A stretch of 64,000 bases of DNA, from assembly GCF_030272615.1 (NCBI RefSeq), contig NC_081406.1:247063218-247127217 (forward strand). Reading direction: 5' to 3'. Positions within the stretch are counted from its first letter, which is position 1. The number at the start of each line of letters is the position of its first letter. This document shows positions 35,296 to 47,525 of this stretch, piece after piece. Under the pieces are notes generated by a model that was given only the letters and a program-made list of their open reading frames with translations, was not told where the DNA came from and ran no database searches. Origin of the DNA: Cryptomeria japonica. Lineage: Eukaryota; Streptophyta; Pinopsida; Cupressales; Cupressaceae. The translations under genes were made by a program, and so were the position numbers.

Positions 35296-38200
35296 TCATA
35301 AAAAACTGTCATCTAGACCTTTGTTCCCTTTCTCCTTCTCTTTCGTGGCGTATTCAATGAATCTGGTCATCATGCCTTCTATCTTAATTATTGAAATTTC
35401 TGGCAAATTCTTCAACTATTCTTCCTAGTGAATGACTTCTTCAAAGAATGCAACGATGGAAGCCTCCCATTCAATTTCAAGATCTCTTATCTTGCTAGCA
35501 AGCACCATGAACGTATGCATATCTTCCAATTGCTTTTCGGTGATCATTCCATCATTCTCATGGAAGATAATTTTTATTCTTTCCTCTAACTCTAGCGTCT
35601 ATAATTATGCCAAGATCAATCTTTCTCTCCAAGATGATTTGTGCTACTTCCACTATTTTATCATGAATGAGGTGCACAACATCTTGAACTTGACTGCATT
35701 CATTGCCAATATCTTCAAATACAATCTTCTTTGTGCGAAGTAGGCTACTCCATTGTTTAAAGCTCGGTGTAGGTCCATCTTTCATTATTTTCTCTTTCAC
35801 CAAAACTTCTCTAGATGTCTTCCTCATTTCTTGTAGAACGGGGATAGTGATGTCTCTAGTGTGGACAAATGCATCAAAGGCTTCTATGAGAGTATGAGTT
35901 CCTTCAAGAACCTTTATAACCCTACCAAGAGTCTTCATCATACCTCTTACAAACTTATTCACCTTCGTGAAAGAATTTTCTATCCAGGTATCCATTAACG
36001 GTGCATAGTTCCTCATCTTTTCCATATGATCCACTGATACGGCAGGAAGCAAAAGTGGTGGTCTAACTGTTGGACCATGCTGCCTCAATGGCTCCTTGAA
36101 CTGTTGGAAGTAGTTTCTCCATGCACTTTCTCTTTTTCTAACTTCTTATTCTTCTCTACTTCCATTCTAAGCATATCACATTGAGTGTCTTCACTGAATC
36201 ATTCACATCACCTATGGCTTGCTCTGGATTAATTGGACCTAGATCAATAGTCTCCATATCATACTCTTCCACAATGATTTCATCTTCATATTTGTCAACC
36301 ATCGGAGTAGCTATTTGTATCTTTCGGGAATCTGAATCATCTCTTATCACCTTTAGACATCTTCGTGGCTTTCTTCTTTTCAGTGATTTCTTGAGTTCAA
36401 CTTAGGAGGCTATCCAAATCACATACTGATTCTTCATCAACTGCTATCACCTCTCTAGCAAGCCTTTCCTTAAGCCATGTAGGGATAGATGATCTTCCTT
36501 CTCCCACTTGCGTCTTTTTGTTCAGCAACTCATCTCTAGGAGGGGAAGTTGCTTCATCATCCTTTTCTCCTCCAACTTCATCATCCTTTTCTCCTCCAAC
36601 TTCATCATTCACTTGAATGTGAGGAGCGAGATCCCTTTGATCTTATGAATTGTAGATTCCATTGACTCATCCACTCCATGACTCGATTCCTTATCAATAT
36701 TTTGCCTTTTATGTGTTTCATCTCTTCTTCACGCCTGGAGAAAGTGCTGGAAGGATGACCAGAATTTGACTTATGCTTCTTTCTTGGTGCTTCTTTCTCT
36801 TTATGATCATCCTTTCTCTTCAAACCTTTAGAATGAGTTGATTGAGAAGCGCTTCCGCTCGCAATTGCCTCTTCTTCATCATCTACTCTTGTCTCTAACT
36901 TGAATGTCATAATCATATTTTGCTCTTTCAACTTTTGGTGTTGAATGTCTATCCATCTGCGAGTGTATTCCAAGACTTGTTTCATCAACTCCTTCAAATC
37001 TACGACTTCCATGTCAACCCAATTGATCTCGATCTCCTTGCTTTCTTTGGCATAGGTGGATTGGCGATATTTGTCGCTATCCTGTGCTTGATCAGCAACA
37101 CTAAATATCTTGCACTTCCGGATGAAATCAAGAGGTAGCTCAGAATACATCTTTTTCTTCACTTCTACATCACCTTGAACATTCATCTGATAGTCTTCTA
37201 ACTGCCATTTGTGTTTGTACTTCTTCCCTGCTACCTTCCTTACGTTGTCATAGGGATCGAAGTTATCTCTAGGAGTGAATGGCGTGAGTAAGTAGAGAGA
37301 TAACTCTTCTTTGGCGTTCTCAGCTGCTTGTAAGGAAAGACAAACTTCAATTGAATCACCAAGTGAAATAGGAAAGGAAATACTAGATCCATGTTTGTGT
37401 CGATATGCCTTAAAATATGTTGCTAACTGTCTTATCACCTCAAGTAGCACTATTTTGTCTGTCGGATAGCGTGTCAACATGTGTGGAGAAGAAGGAAATC
37501 CTTGAATCCTTGTATATGTGAACTTCGGAAATTGAAATAACCATGCACCATATTGTTGAATCAATGCTTGTGCTGCTGGAGATAGCCTTTGATGGGTTCC
37601 ACCTTGAAGGGTCCTCGTGATATGCATAGTGAAGGCATCATTAACCCTCCTATAGTGATGCTTTGTCGGATGGTGTAGTTGTAGATATGCTTCACATGCT
37701 CTTAGTTCTTCGGGTCCTCTTCCAACTATACCATTATACATCAACCCCACATGTTCATAATTCCTCTCAAGTGAGTAGATGACATAGGAACTCATGTTGA
37801 ACGTCCTAGTGCGGTTTAGTCTTCTCTGTTGAACATCCAAGTTGTTGTTGATGAATCTCGCTCAATTAATTGCATCCATTGGTGACTATCTCGATGAAGA
37901 AGAAAATCTAGTTCTTGAAGTAGAAGGCTTGTGGTGCACCAACAAGTCGATTGAGTAGAGTGATGAAATCCCCAAATTCCTCTTTGAAATCAAATCTATG
38001 CGATCTATTGGGTATCTTGCTTTTGCCCGCTCTACTCTTCAATAGCCAATACTTGTTGATAATCTTTGAACATGCTTCAGGATCATCATCATAAACTGAT
38101 TTACCTCCTTCTACGCTCTTGTAGATCATGTCCCTTGGCTCAAGTAAGTGGAAGGCTTCATTGATAGCTATCTCTAAAAGGTAAGTAAGCATTGTTCCAT

Positions 38201-38507
38201 CTTTCACTATTGTTCTCGTGTGAGAATCGTAATGCCAGGCACATTCAATCATCGACTCATAGCATTGCACTGCGGGAGGGAAGCTAGATGCTTTCACTAT
38301 TCCACTATCTATCACTTTCCTTGTTGTCACAGTAGGTTGGCTTGAGTACAACGAGCCCCTGAACTTCTTGAGATCAAATTTCCCAAGGTTTGTGTCTCCT
38401 ATATTGCTCCAATGAGATGTGATCTTGGTCTCCAATGCATCGCTCTTCGAATATTCCTTGATGAGCGCTTGACGAGTTCCAGCTCCAATAAGCTTAGGTG
38501 CTGCCAT
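35296..38507 (-). pseudogene. Element A large ORF, novel protein of about 1,070 codons
   Basis: The frame starts at ATG 38507 (MAAPKLIGAGTRQAL) and can be followed to TGA at 35296-35298 through one Trp-to-stop change (37908-37910), a frameshift near 37850 and several more after 36610. The N-terminal third (to about residue 200) contains NIGDTNLGKF, SGIVKASSFPPAVQCYESM and FGDFITLLNRLVGAPQAF. The middle has MSSYVIYSLERN, LIQQYGAWLFQFPKFTYTRI and RKVAGKKYKHKWQLEDY. Then come a Lys-rich, nuclear-localisation-like stretch (RKKHKS), an acidic 8-residue duplication (VGGEKDDE twice) and a helical C-terminus. The same order of blocks occurs in B (56170-59436). I recognise no enzyme motif and no zinc knuckle. 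A gag-like or DNA-binding role would be inference only. Confidence 0.7.
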
Positions 38508-38779
38508 TCTTCAGCTATGAGAATTGTATGGATTAGGGCTATGGTGAAGAGTGTGCAAAAATGATAATAGATAGCTTAGGAATGATAGTAGATAGCTTAT
38601 GATATTGATTCAAATCAATCTTAGACAAATAAATCTGAAATTAAATGCTCAATAAGACTGATTCCTTACACCTATCTGCACTAATCGATTAGCAATATTA
38701 AGAGGTAAAATTTAATAAAAGATCAATATTTGACTCTAATTAGACCTGTATCTGACCTTCTATTAATCAATATGAAACA
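38508..38779. other. Element A sequence upstream of its ORF
   Basis: No frame. Minus-strand ATTCTCATAG lies just before the ATG and could serve as a splice acceptor. It continues at 45733 after the nested LTR element. Confidence 0.35.
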
Positions 38780-38784
38780 CTTAC
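38780..38784. repeat. Left target-site duplication of the nested LTR element
   Basis: CTTAC, paired with CTTGC at 45728-45732 (4 of 5). Confidence 0.75.
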
Positions 38785-39717
38785 AATTGGCATTTGACAC
38801 TCATCCAATGGATTGCATGGATAGTGGATTAGCATTGTCATTGATGGCAACTCTCTTTGGAAATTCTATCCGGTAGTTATGGATTTTGGTAACTGGTAGA
38901 GGGAGTGATCCGGTAGTCTATCACCGGTATTTCAGGTTAGGCAGAGCAGTTTTGGTCCGAAATTTTTGCGCTGATTGCGGTGGTGAAACTTGTGCATGGG
39001 ATGATAGGGTCGACATATAGAAATCATTTAGACATCATTTGGTTGATCCACATATGTTTTAGAGATCCAATCTAAGCCGACACCCGCTTACACATTACAT
39101 TGTATATTATGGATGGCCGCCTTGGTGAATGTTTTATTTTGTGATTGCGGATATATATGACCGATGTAGAATATCTTTTTAAAGCATGGTATGAGCAAGT
39201 AGTGATCGAGAAACCTTTTGGTGCAGTTTCACGTGCGCATTCTTGATCCGGTAGCTAACTGAGAAGCTAAACAGAGCAGAGTTGCAGAGGTGTTACAGTC
39301 AGACTTTTTGCACTTAACCGGAACTCATCCAAGCATTGTTTGATGCTATTTTGGAGTTCAATCATTGTAGTTCTCATTGTAAATGATCTGTAAGTCGATG
39401 AGACTTCCATATTGTAATTTGAGTAGTGAGCTCTAGGAAGTGAGCCTGAATGCATGTGCATTCCCCTTTTGTAATATTTATGTACTCCTGATCACAGTAT
39501 ATGAATATTGTGCGTTCCAATCCTACCGTGGTTTTTCCCTTTCCAGGTTTCCACGTAAAATTCTTGGTGTTATGATTTTGTGGTTGATTATCTTGTGTTT
39601 CAGCATTTTACTTTCTTGCATTTGCTTCCGGTGGTCTGAGAATAAGTTTGAAAATTTATTTACCGGCAAAACATTGATTCCCCCTCCCCCCCCTCTTAGT
39701 GCTCCTTGATTCCAACA
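38785..39717 (+). repeat. 5' LTR (933 bp) of the nested element
   Basis: Starts AATTGGCA (TG lost; the partner has TGTTGGCA) and ends TTCCAACA. It contains GGTTTTTCCC and the 3' C-run shared with the solo LTR at 30953. Confidence 0.92.
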
Positions 39718-39732
39718 ATTGGTATCAAAGCC
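39718..39732 (+). promoter_or_regulatory. Primer-binding site of the nested element
   Basis: ATTGGTATCAAAGCC directly follows the LTR, one base off the TGGTATCAGAGC initiator-Met consensus. Confidence 0.85.
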
Positions 39733-39815
39733 TACTTACTCTGAGGAAGCCTAACCGCTTGAGGAAGGTCCGGGAGATTGAACCAATGGATTTCAGTTTG
39801 CAGAGATAGTTTTGT

Positions 39816-40929
39816 ATGGCACTTGAGGATCTTGATGCAGCAAGAAATGAAATAAGTTCCTTAAAAAGAAACTTGAATGCATCAGAAGATTTCATTAAAG
39901 ATTTGAAGGATCAAGTGAACACTTCAAGAGACAAGAGGAAAGTGTTGATGGACAAGCTGAAGGAGAAAGAAGAACGAAGCATGGAAAATCAAGACAAAGC
40001 TGATGAATGTGATAAGCTTGCTAGAGAGAATGTTGTATTAAAGAATGAGATGCAATTCATTGTGATGAAGTTGATTAAGAGGATTGAAGACCGGAGGAAG
40101 AATGAAGAAAGTTTGACTCAATCATTGAAAGACAGATCAGATGAATGCTTCAAGCTTACTTATGAAAACGATCAATTAAAGCTTGAGTTGAAACAATCAA
40201 AGAATAATGGTCAAGAACTTGAAAGACAGATTGTTGCCCTAAGAGATGAACTTGCTACTGCAAATGAATACAAAGACAAATTTAATGCTAGCTCAGCAAG
40301 GCTTGATGAGATGCTAGAAAGTCAGAGACATGGAAAAGACATGAGAGGACTTGGATTTGAGAAAAGAGAATCCTCTGGTTCTAGACAAAGCAATGCAAAG
40401 CCTAATCATAAGAAGAGCAAGAATCCTCCAATAAGATATCAATGGTAGATGTTTCACTTGCAATAAATTTGGTCATATGGCAAATCAATGCAAAAGTAGG
40501 ATGAATAATGGAATGAATAATATGAACAATGGTCCTACCTTTACCGGTCAGTGTTTCATAAGCAATAATTTTGGTCACAAGTCAAACATGTGCAAAGCAG
40601 TAATGAACAATTTTCAGAACAAGAGATGTTATTCTTGTGGGATGTTTGGACATATCTCTCACCAATGCAGGATGAGACCAAACCAGATGAATTTCAGACC
40701 TATGCAGAGAAATGTTGTTTGCCGTGCATGCAACAAAACCAGTCACATTGCAAAATTTTGTAGAAGCAAGAATGCTCTCATAGACAAGAACAAAGCTGAT
40801 GAAAAGGGCAAGGTGAAGGTAAAAGAGATAAAAAACAAACATGAGAAGATGTGGGTCAGAAAAGATGAATCCAAGACAAACAATGGATCTGTGCCTGAAT
40901 CCGGTGCAGGATCTTCATCCGGTAACTAA
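39816..40929 (+). pseudogene. Copia-type gag remnant: coiled coil plus CCHC zinc knuckles
   Basis: The first frame (39816-40448) is almost entirely coiled coil and ends with FNASSARLDEMLESQR...RGLGFEK, the linker typical of plant Copia gag proteins. A one-base shift at about 40446 then moves the frame. The next part carries CFTCNKFGHMANQC (40450), a damaged copy CFISNNFGHKSNMC, CYSCGMFGHISHQC (about 40630) and CRACNKTSHIAKFC (about 40724): three CX2CX4HX4C-like knuckles plus one with its second Cys lost. The N-terminal UBN2-type capsid domain usual in Copia gag is absent. It ends in a Lys-rich tail and a Gly/Ser-rich end. Role: RNA or DNA binding in particles, now broken. Confidence 0.8.
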
Positions 40930-41314
40930 GGCATCTGACCTTAGGGGGTGGCATCTTCATAAAAAATCTTGCAGAACCCCCTTAAAGAGATCTATGATCG
41001 ATCAAGGTTGATTGCAGACGCTTGGAGATGATTATAAAAACCGGTTGATTGGATTATGTTGAACAGGACATCCGGTTGAGCTTCACAATTACATTTATTT
41101 CAACTTAAAGTTAGGGTTTGCGGAGTTAAAAAGGGGAAAATGTGAATCATTTCTCACATTGCGAGCGAAGGGTTGAAGTTGCAAAGCAAGGCGAACCAGA
41201 TTTCAAGGCAACTAGAAGGCTTGAGGTAATCCAACAGGAAGTTCTTGTGCATCCGACAGAAGAAAAAGGTATTTACCGAAGCGCATTCATCCTTTAAACC
41301 CTAAAATTTTGGAA

Positions 41315-44300
41315 ATGGCATCTTCTTCTGTTGATAATCCTTTGGTAGTAGAAATTTCTGAACGAGCAAGGCCTCAATTCAAAAGACATCCATTTAAGTC
41401 TGTTGAGGATGATCCCAATGGTGCTTTTTCGTCCATTCCATACTAAGTTTTGCATGTTGAAGATGTTAGGGCATACATTCACTGCACAATTGAGGAAACC
41501 GAAAGTAAGGATATCTTGACCCTATATACTGATCACATAATGGATGAAGTTGGAAACCCCAAACCAGAATATGCACAGTTACAAAGGAAGGGTTTCATGC
41601 AGTTCGTTCATTTTCTGACGTTTGATGAGAATGAATGGGTGAGGTACATTTTGAGCCGTGTCCACAATAAATTCATATGGTTGGACAGACCCTACAAGAT
41701 AACCAAGCAGGCTATTCATGCAGTTATATGTTTGCATCAAACCGGTGGAAAACCTAATTTGAAGAAGGTCACAAACCCAACCGTCACAAAAGTAAGTGGT
41801 GCTCAATTTGACAGCAGGTCAATGACAATTGATGATATCATAGAGCATGATGTTAAATTTGCATCAATGATTATTGGATACAAAGTTTATCAATCTAGCA
41901 GGTTGAATTTAGTCTCTGGTACTGCGATATATATAGCTTATCAGATGGTGAAAGAGGATATGCAGTATGACTTGTGCACAATTCTTCTTGAAGAGCTCCT
42001 AAGCAATCTAAAGAAAATCAAAACAGACAAGAAGAATGTCTTCAAATTTGGTTCTTTGATTGTTTGTCTAGCACTATACTTTACAAATGAAATCCCTTGG
42101 ACAGGCAGGGTCCAATGGGCATATGACTTACCGGTAGCCACTGTGATCAAACAAGGTTTGCAAAGATTGGGAAATAGAGAAAATCAGACAGCTACGCTGT
42201 GGAGTTTCTTCAAAACCTTCCAAGGCAGAATGAAGAATAGAGAGAGGATCCCTTAAGAAGTGGTAGACAAATATGCAGATACTATATGTTTCATGGTGGA
42301 CACAAACCAATGCCATATGGAGGCTATAGAACCAAGAATAGTATGGATAATGCCAATGGGTTATGAGGTTGATGCTCAAACTCTTAAAAGCTATGCTCAA
42401 CATCTCTTGAGCAAACCAATTGACCCTCAAGAAGAGAAGTTTGGCACATTCAAGGAAAAAGATATGGAATTGCATAAGTTCACTCAACCCGAAAGGAAAA
42501 GGAAAGTAACAAAAATGGCAGAGGTTGTGGCTGAACAGATGGGCTTTACCAAAGAAGCTATCAAGAAAACTAAGGAGAAGAAAGCTCAGATAGAGGCAGA
42601 GATGGAATCAAAGAAGCCTAAGATTGAACCAGTTCCCTCCAAGTCAAAGCCTAAGGAGACTAAGTCTTCCCCCACTCCGGTGAAGTCATCAACAGCTCAA
42701 AGCTCATCCGGAAAAGGAGTGCTCAAGCAGAAGTAGAAGCCAAAAAGAACTTATGTAGTTGTATCTCCTGTTGCATCTGAGACTGAGTCAGATGAGGAAG
42801 CCAAAAAAGCCAAGAAGAAAGGAGAATTTGTCAGAGTGATTAGGAAACCACAATCTGGTGGTGCTCAGCCAAGCAAAAAGACAAAATCAGAAACCCTCTC
42901 TCACTGGTAGGCCTAAAAGAGGAAGAAGGCTAAGGACTAAGCTTGATAAAGACCTTGAATCCGGCAAGGTGGAAGGTAAATATACCATTATTCCCCTATT
43001 GACTGCAAATGAACTGATTGATGAAATAGTTAATGATGGTAATCTCAAGAACATTAGTGCATACTATGAAAATCTTGATGAGAATGAACAGAGGGAAATT
43101 GAGGAGGTTGTTGTGTTGCATTTGCATAACTTCAGCAAATCATTAATTGAGTTAGAATGCAGTATTCCAAAAGATTTATATAACATTCTTGATGCTAGAA
43201 GGCTAACTGCAAGCCGATTAGATGAGGAGTGAATTGGTCAATATCAGTGCTTGCATCTCTCAAGAAGTTGATAGACTCATGGAGCTAGCCAACAAGAAGG
43301 AATTCAGAAGCAAAAACAAGGTAAACAGGCTTATGGTTAGCAAGGTTGAGGAAGTTAGAAAAGAAACTAAAGAAATATGGAAAAAGTTCCTAAAGAACAA
43401 TCGGTAGCAAGTCAACCCCAAGTATGATGATGAATCTTAGAAGGAAGATACCTCTCATCCGAAAGATTAGGTCAAAACAACCCTTGATGCAGAGGACAGT
43501 CAAAATCCTTCGGTTGACCACCTGGAGATGGTGGAAAAGAAAGTTGAATCGGCCCAGGAGACACCAAAAGATAATACTACACCAAGTGGTGACACCGGTG
43601 CACAGGTTGAAGAAAAAGAAAAGGAAAAAGAAGAAGTAGATGAGGACAAGGTATAGGAGAAGGGAGATGAGGTCAGTAAGGGAAAGCAGAAAATTATTGA
43701 TGTCTCGATAATCATGGCAATTGACACACTAAAGGACAAAGGGAAAAAGATTCTACCTCAAATCTCCATTAATTTTGATAAACCTCTTGACATTGGACAG
43801 ATGTCTCCAGCTGAAAGGTTGATGGTTGTTGCAGCAATCCAAGCTCAAGCTAGTCAGGACTTGGTTAAATCTGAGACTGAGAACAAAAAGTTGATTGAGA
43901 TGACTGTAAGTATTTTACAAAAGGTGGTACCGGAACTGCAATTAGATCCAAATTCCAACCCCTCCGGCAGACTCTTACAGTTAATCAACAACATCAATAC
44001 CAATTTTGATTCATTGGAAAAGGCAACCACCAAGAAAGTATTGGACAGATTCAAGGAGGTGCGTATGCAGAGTTTTCGGAAGATGATTGAAGATGACAAA
44101 GTCGGATTGAATAAAGGATTGCAGACTATCTCCAAGGCATTGAGTGAAGGAGGAAAGATATACAAGTCATGCCTTATACTGCCTAAATTCACATCAGATA
44201 TAGACAAGCAGATCAGTTTTTGCCAAGGCAAGCTTGATAGTATATCTCAGTCATTTGACTCCAATGTAGCCCTTACTAGCAGCATAGAAGGTCAAGTGAC

Positions 44301-44589
44301 GACTCTAATTGATCAAATCTCGAGCCTAAGATCAAAAAAGGAGAGAATACCGAGGAGAGTTGGTGAGCTCCGGAACCTTATTGCTCCCCGAATGGACACC
44401 ATGCTGACTAATAAAGTTGATTGCATGAAGACAATGGCACAACCAATTCCGACTGAGTTGAAAGATGTGGAGATATATGATTATGTTTTCAGTGCCTTCA
44501 TTATAGTTTTGGACAACTTGAAGATTGGGTGGGGTACCCACTTAGGATTTTTGAAGACCATTTTTTCAGATATCTTCAAGTATGTATAG
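41315..44589 (+). pseudogene. Second large ORF of the nested element, unknown protein of about 1,090 codons
   Basis: From ATG 41315 (MASSSVDNPLVVEISERARP) the frame can be followed to TAG at 44587. Breaks are TAA at about 41444, TAA 42254, TAG 42734, a shift near 42890, another near 43230, and TAGs at about 43406, 43436, 43466 and 43654. The first 320 residues look globular (GFMQFVHFLTFDENEWVRYI, PYKITKQAIHAVICLHQTGG, ALYFTNEIPWTGRVQWAYDL), followed by a Lys/Glu/Pro/Ser-rich linker. A helical C-terminal third follows (MSPAERLMVVAAIQAQASQD to LGFLKTIFSDIFKYV). The layout vaguely recalls plant-transposon-associated proteins that precede gag-less regions, but I see no diagnostic motif. Confidence 0.65.
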
Positions 44590-44793
44590 AAGATCCGATA
44601 TTTACCCCATCTTTGGCATTGTTGTCAAAGGGGGAGTGTAGAGTGAAAAATGTACAAAGAATGATATAGTTTTTGGTTGATACAAGTTTTGAGTTTTTGG
44701 TCTAAGGGGGAGCCTTAAAAATTTTGATCCGGCATACAGGTTGACACTTAGTCATTTTTCAAGAGTGTTGCCATCAATGCCAAAGGGAGAGAT

Positions 44794-45727
44794 TGTTGGC
44801 AATTGACACTCATTCGGTGGATACCATTGCATGGATAATGGATTAGGGTTGTCATTGATGGCAACTCTCTTTGGAAATTCTATCCGGTAGTTATGGATTT
44901 TGGTAACCGGTAGAGGGAGTAATTTGGTAGGCAGTCACCGGTATTTCAGGTTAAGTAGAGCAGTTTTGGTCTGGAATCTTTGAGGTGATTGCGGTGGTGA
45001 GATTTGTGCATGGTATGATAGGGTCGACATATAGAAATAATTTAGACATCATTTGGTTGATCCGCATATGTTTAAGAGATCCGGTCTAAGCCGACACCCG
45101 GTTACACGTTACATTGCATATTATGGATGGCTGACTTTGTGAATGTTTTATTTTGTGATTGCGGATATATATGACCAATGTAGAAGATCCTTTAAAGCAT
45201 GGTATGAGCGAGTAGTGATCGAGAAACCTTTTGGTGCAGTTTCACATGCGCATTCTTGATCCGGTAGCTGACTGAGAAGCGGAACAGAGCAGAGTTGCAG
45301 AGGCATTACAATCAGACTTTTTGCACTTAACCAGAACTCATCCAGGCATTGTTTGATGCTATTTTGGAGTTCAATCATTGTAGTTCTCATTGTAAATGAT
45401 CTGTAAGTCAGTGAGACTTCCATATTGTAATTTAAGCAGTGAGCTCTCGGTAGCGAGCCTGAATGCATGTGCATTCCCCTTTTGTAATATTTATGTACTC
45501 CTAATCACAGTATATGAATATTGTGGGTTCCAATTCCCCCGTGGTTTTTCCCTTTCTGGGTTTCCACATAAAAACCTTGGTGTTATGATTTTGTGGTTGA
45601 TTATCTTGTGTTTCAGCATTTTACTTTCTTGCATTTGCTTCCGGTGGTTTGAGAATAAGTTTGAAATTTTATTTACCGGCAGAACACTGATTCCTCCCCC
45701 CTCTCTCAGTGTTCCTTGATTCCAACA
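44794..45727 (+). repeat. 3' LTR (934 bp) of the nested element
   Basis: Starts TGTTGGCAATTGACACTC after the purine tract at 44782-44792 and ends TTCCAACA. It is the partner of 38785-39717. Confidence 0.93.
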
Positions 45728-45732
45728 CTTGC
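45728..45732. repeat. Right target-site duplication of the nested LTR element
   Basis: CTTGC, paired with CTTAC at 38780. Confidence 0.75.
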
Positions 45733-46274
45733 CTCTGATTTTTGATAATTTTAATCTTGAATTGGTGCAAATGATCAAATGATATGATTGAGGAGCCTGT
45801 TGTTGCTGAGGACGTATGAACAAATTTGCCCTTGTAGTGATGAATTTGTTGCTTCCTAAGACAAATTCATTACTGATATTCCTTCTTGTAGATGGTATTC
45901 ACTGTTGAATGATAAAATTCGCCTTTTATGCTGATTGAATTCGCCAATCTTAATAGAAATTTGCTGCCTGCTCTTGAAATTCGCATATTAGAAAGGAAGA
46001 ATTGTTTGAATCGGTGACTGAATGAATGTTTTGAATCCCTTCTTATAGGCGCTTAAAGGAAAGGTTGTATCTCTCCCTAGGTAGGCTGACCTGGTTTGGA
46101 AAAATTAAAAGAATATAAATTACTTAAAAGGCCAACTTACCACCTATTAAACATTTTCCTCTTTGAATTTTGAATTTTTCTTTTGGCGCCAAAATTGTGT
46201 TTGAACTACTAGTCGTGGCCAAAAGAGGTAATTTGCTCCCAAGGTGAAACAAAGGAACACAATTTTGCTCCAAC
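45733..46274. other. Element A, non-coding part left of the dyad array
   Basis: No frame. AAATTCGC words occur at 45900-45985 and the first GCTCC dyads of the array appear at about 46230. Confidence 0.4.
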
Positions 46275-47282
46275 TCCAATGCAAAGGAAATTCACACTAG
46301 AATTTCTAAGGGGTTTATTGGCATTATTAATCATTGCCAAAATTTTGGGGGAAGTTTTGTATGTATTATTTTGGAGAATTTTTGGTGAATTTGGAAAAGA
46401 AGAATTGCTTTTGGTTTTTCAAGAGATCTTTTGTGCAATTGTTCGTTGTGGTTCGCATATTGGGAGATTTCTTTGTTCGTTGTGGATTTGCATGGGCGAT
46501 TTCTAGATTGTGGTTGCATCTTCAATTGTTTTCTCAGTTTTAAGACCTTTCTTCTAATTTCCAGGTTGGAGAAATATTTCTTTTGTATTTGATTTAAATT
46601 CCATATCTTCTATTTTCGAAAAGAAAAGATTATCTTCTTCGTGTTTGGAAAATTGTCTTATGGGTTTTGGAAAGAAATTGGGAAATATTATAGTCAGAAT
46701 TTATATTTATTTATGTGGGGATTTTCCAATTTATTGCAGAGATTTATTAGTGTTTGAGCCTTTAGTGTATTGGAAGATTTGTTCTCTAAAAATTAATTCC
46801 CGAAACCTTGTTTTCAGTATATGAGAAATATTGGTTGATTTTGGGTTGTGAATTTGTGTCTGTGTTAATTTCCATGCTTGTATTAAATCATAATAAGTTT
46901 TCCATTGTGTGTGTAGCTGAATTATGAATCTTTTATTACCTGTGATCTAATTCTGAGTGTTGAGAAGTGTCGGCTTTTGAGTTTTTGTCAATCATGTCTT
47001 ATTATTTCTGTGTGAGAGGATTTTGGCCCTAAATTGGTTCTTGTTGAATTCTATTTCTTGCATGAGTTTTCTGTGTTTCTAAATCAATGTTCTATTGGTT
47101 GCTTATGAGAGTTGTGGTTTCAAATCTTGTTGAGGAATCTGTCTTTTACGAATGAATCTTTTGATTGGAGTTATTTATTTTGTTTGTGAGTGATATATGC
47201 CTCTTTTCGGATTTATTCAATTATATTGAACCTTGTTTTATGTTATGCGGAATTTGTTTATGTACTTTATATAATTTATGTC

Positions 47283-47525
47283 GCATTTTACTTATCTTTT
47301 AGATGCGCTATTTCTTTTTGTATAAGCGCTATATCATTTATTATATGCACTACACTGAGCGTCGTATGCGCCAAACTATTTATTGAATGCGCCATTTTGT
47401 ATTATGTAAGCGCTAATCTGTATTTTAAAAGCGTTGAAGTAATTGTTATATGCACTAACCTAATTTGTGAAAGTGTTGTTTAATTAAGTAAATGCGCACT
47501 AAAAGATTCAACATATGCGCTATTC
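47283..47525. repeat. Spaced repeat of TATGCGCTA words
   Basis: About eleven variants of (T/A)ATGCGC(T/C)A or AAGCGCTA recur every 18-30 bp (GATGCGCTAT, TAAGCGCTAT, TATGCACTAC, TATGCGCCAA, AATGCGCCAT, TAAGCGCTAA and others), separated by T/A-rich spacers. Confidence 0.65.

Larger units (their letters stand above)
38785..45727 (+). mobile_element. Complete non-autonomous Copia-derived LTR element (6.94 kb) nested in A
   Basis: Two LTRs (38785-39717 and 44794-45727) match throughout, an initiator-Met primer-binding site follows the first, and a purine tract AAAGGGAGAGA precedes the second. Flanks are CTTAC/CTTGC. Inside are a Copia-type gag remnant and a second large unknown ORF; no protease, integrase, RT or RNase H motif could be found in 39.8-44.6 kb. 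It must have relied on enzymes from elsewhere. By eye the LTRs agree at roughly nine of ten positions over a 265-bp sample, so the insertion is not recent. Confidence 0.92.

Noticed and set aside
41579-41806. Minus-strand frames opposite the nested element's second ORF, and similar antisense frames at 40582-40842 and 43500-43739
   Set aside because: Shadows of the plus-strand ORF, with Ser- or Phe-rich composition reflecting complement of Glu/Lys codons.
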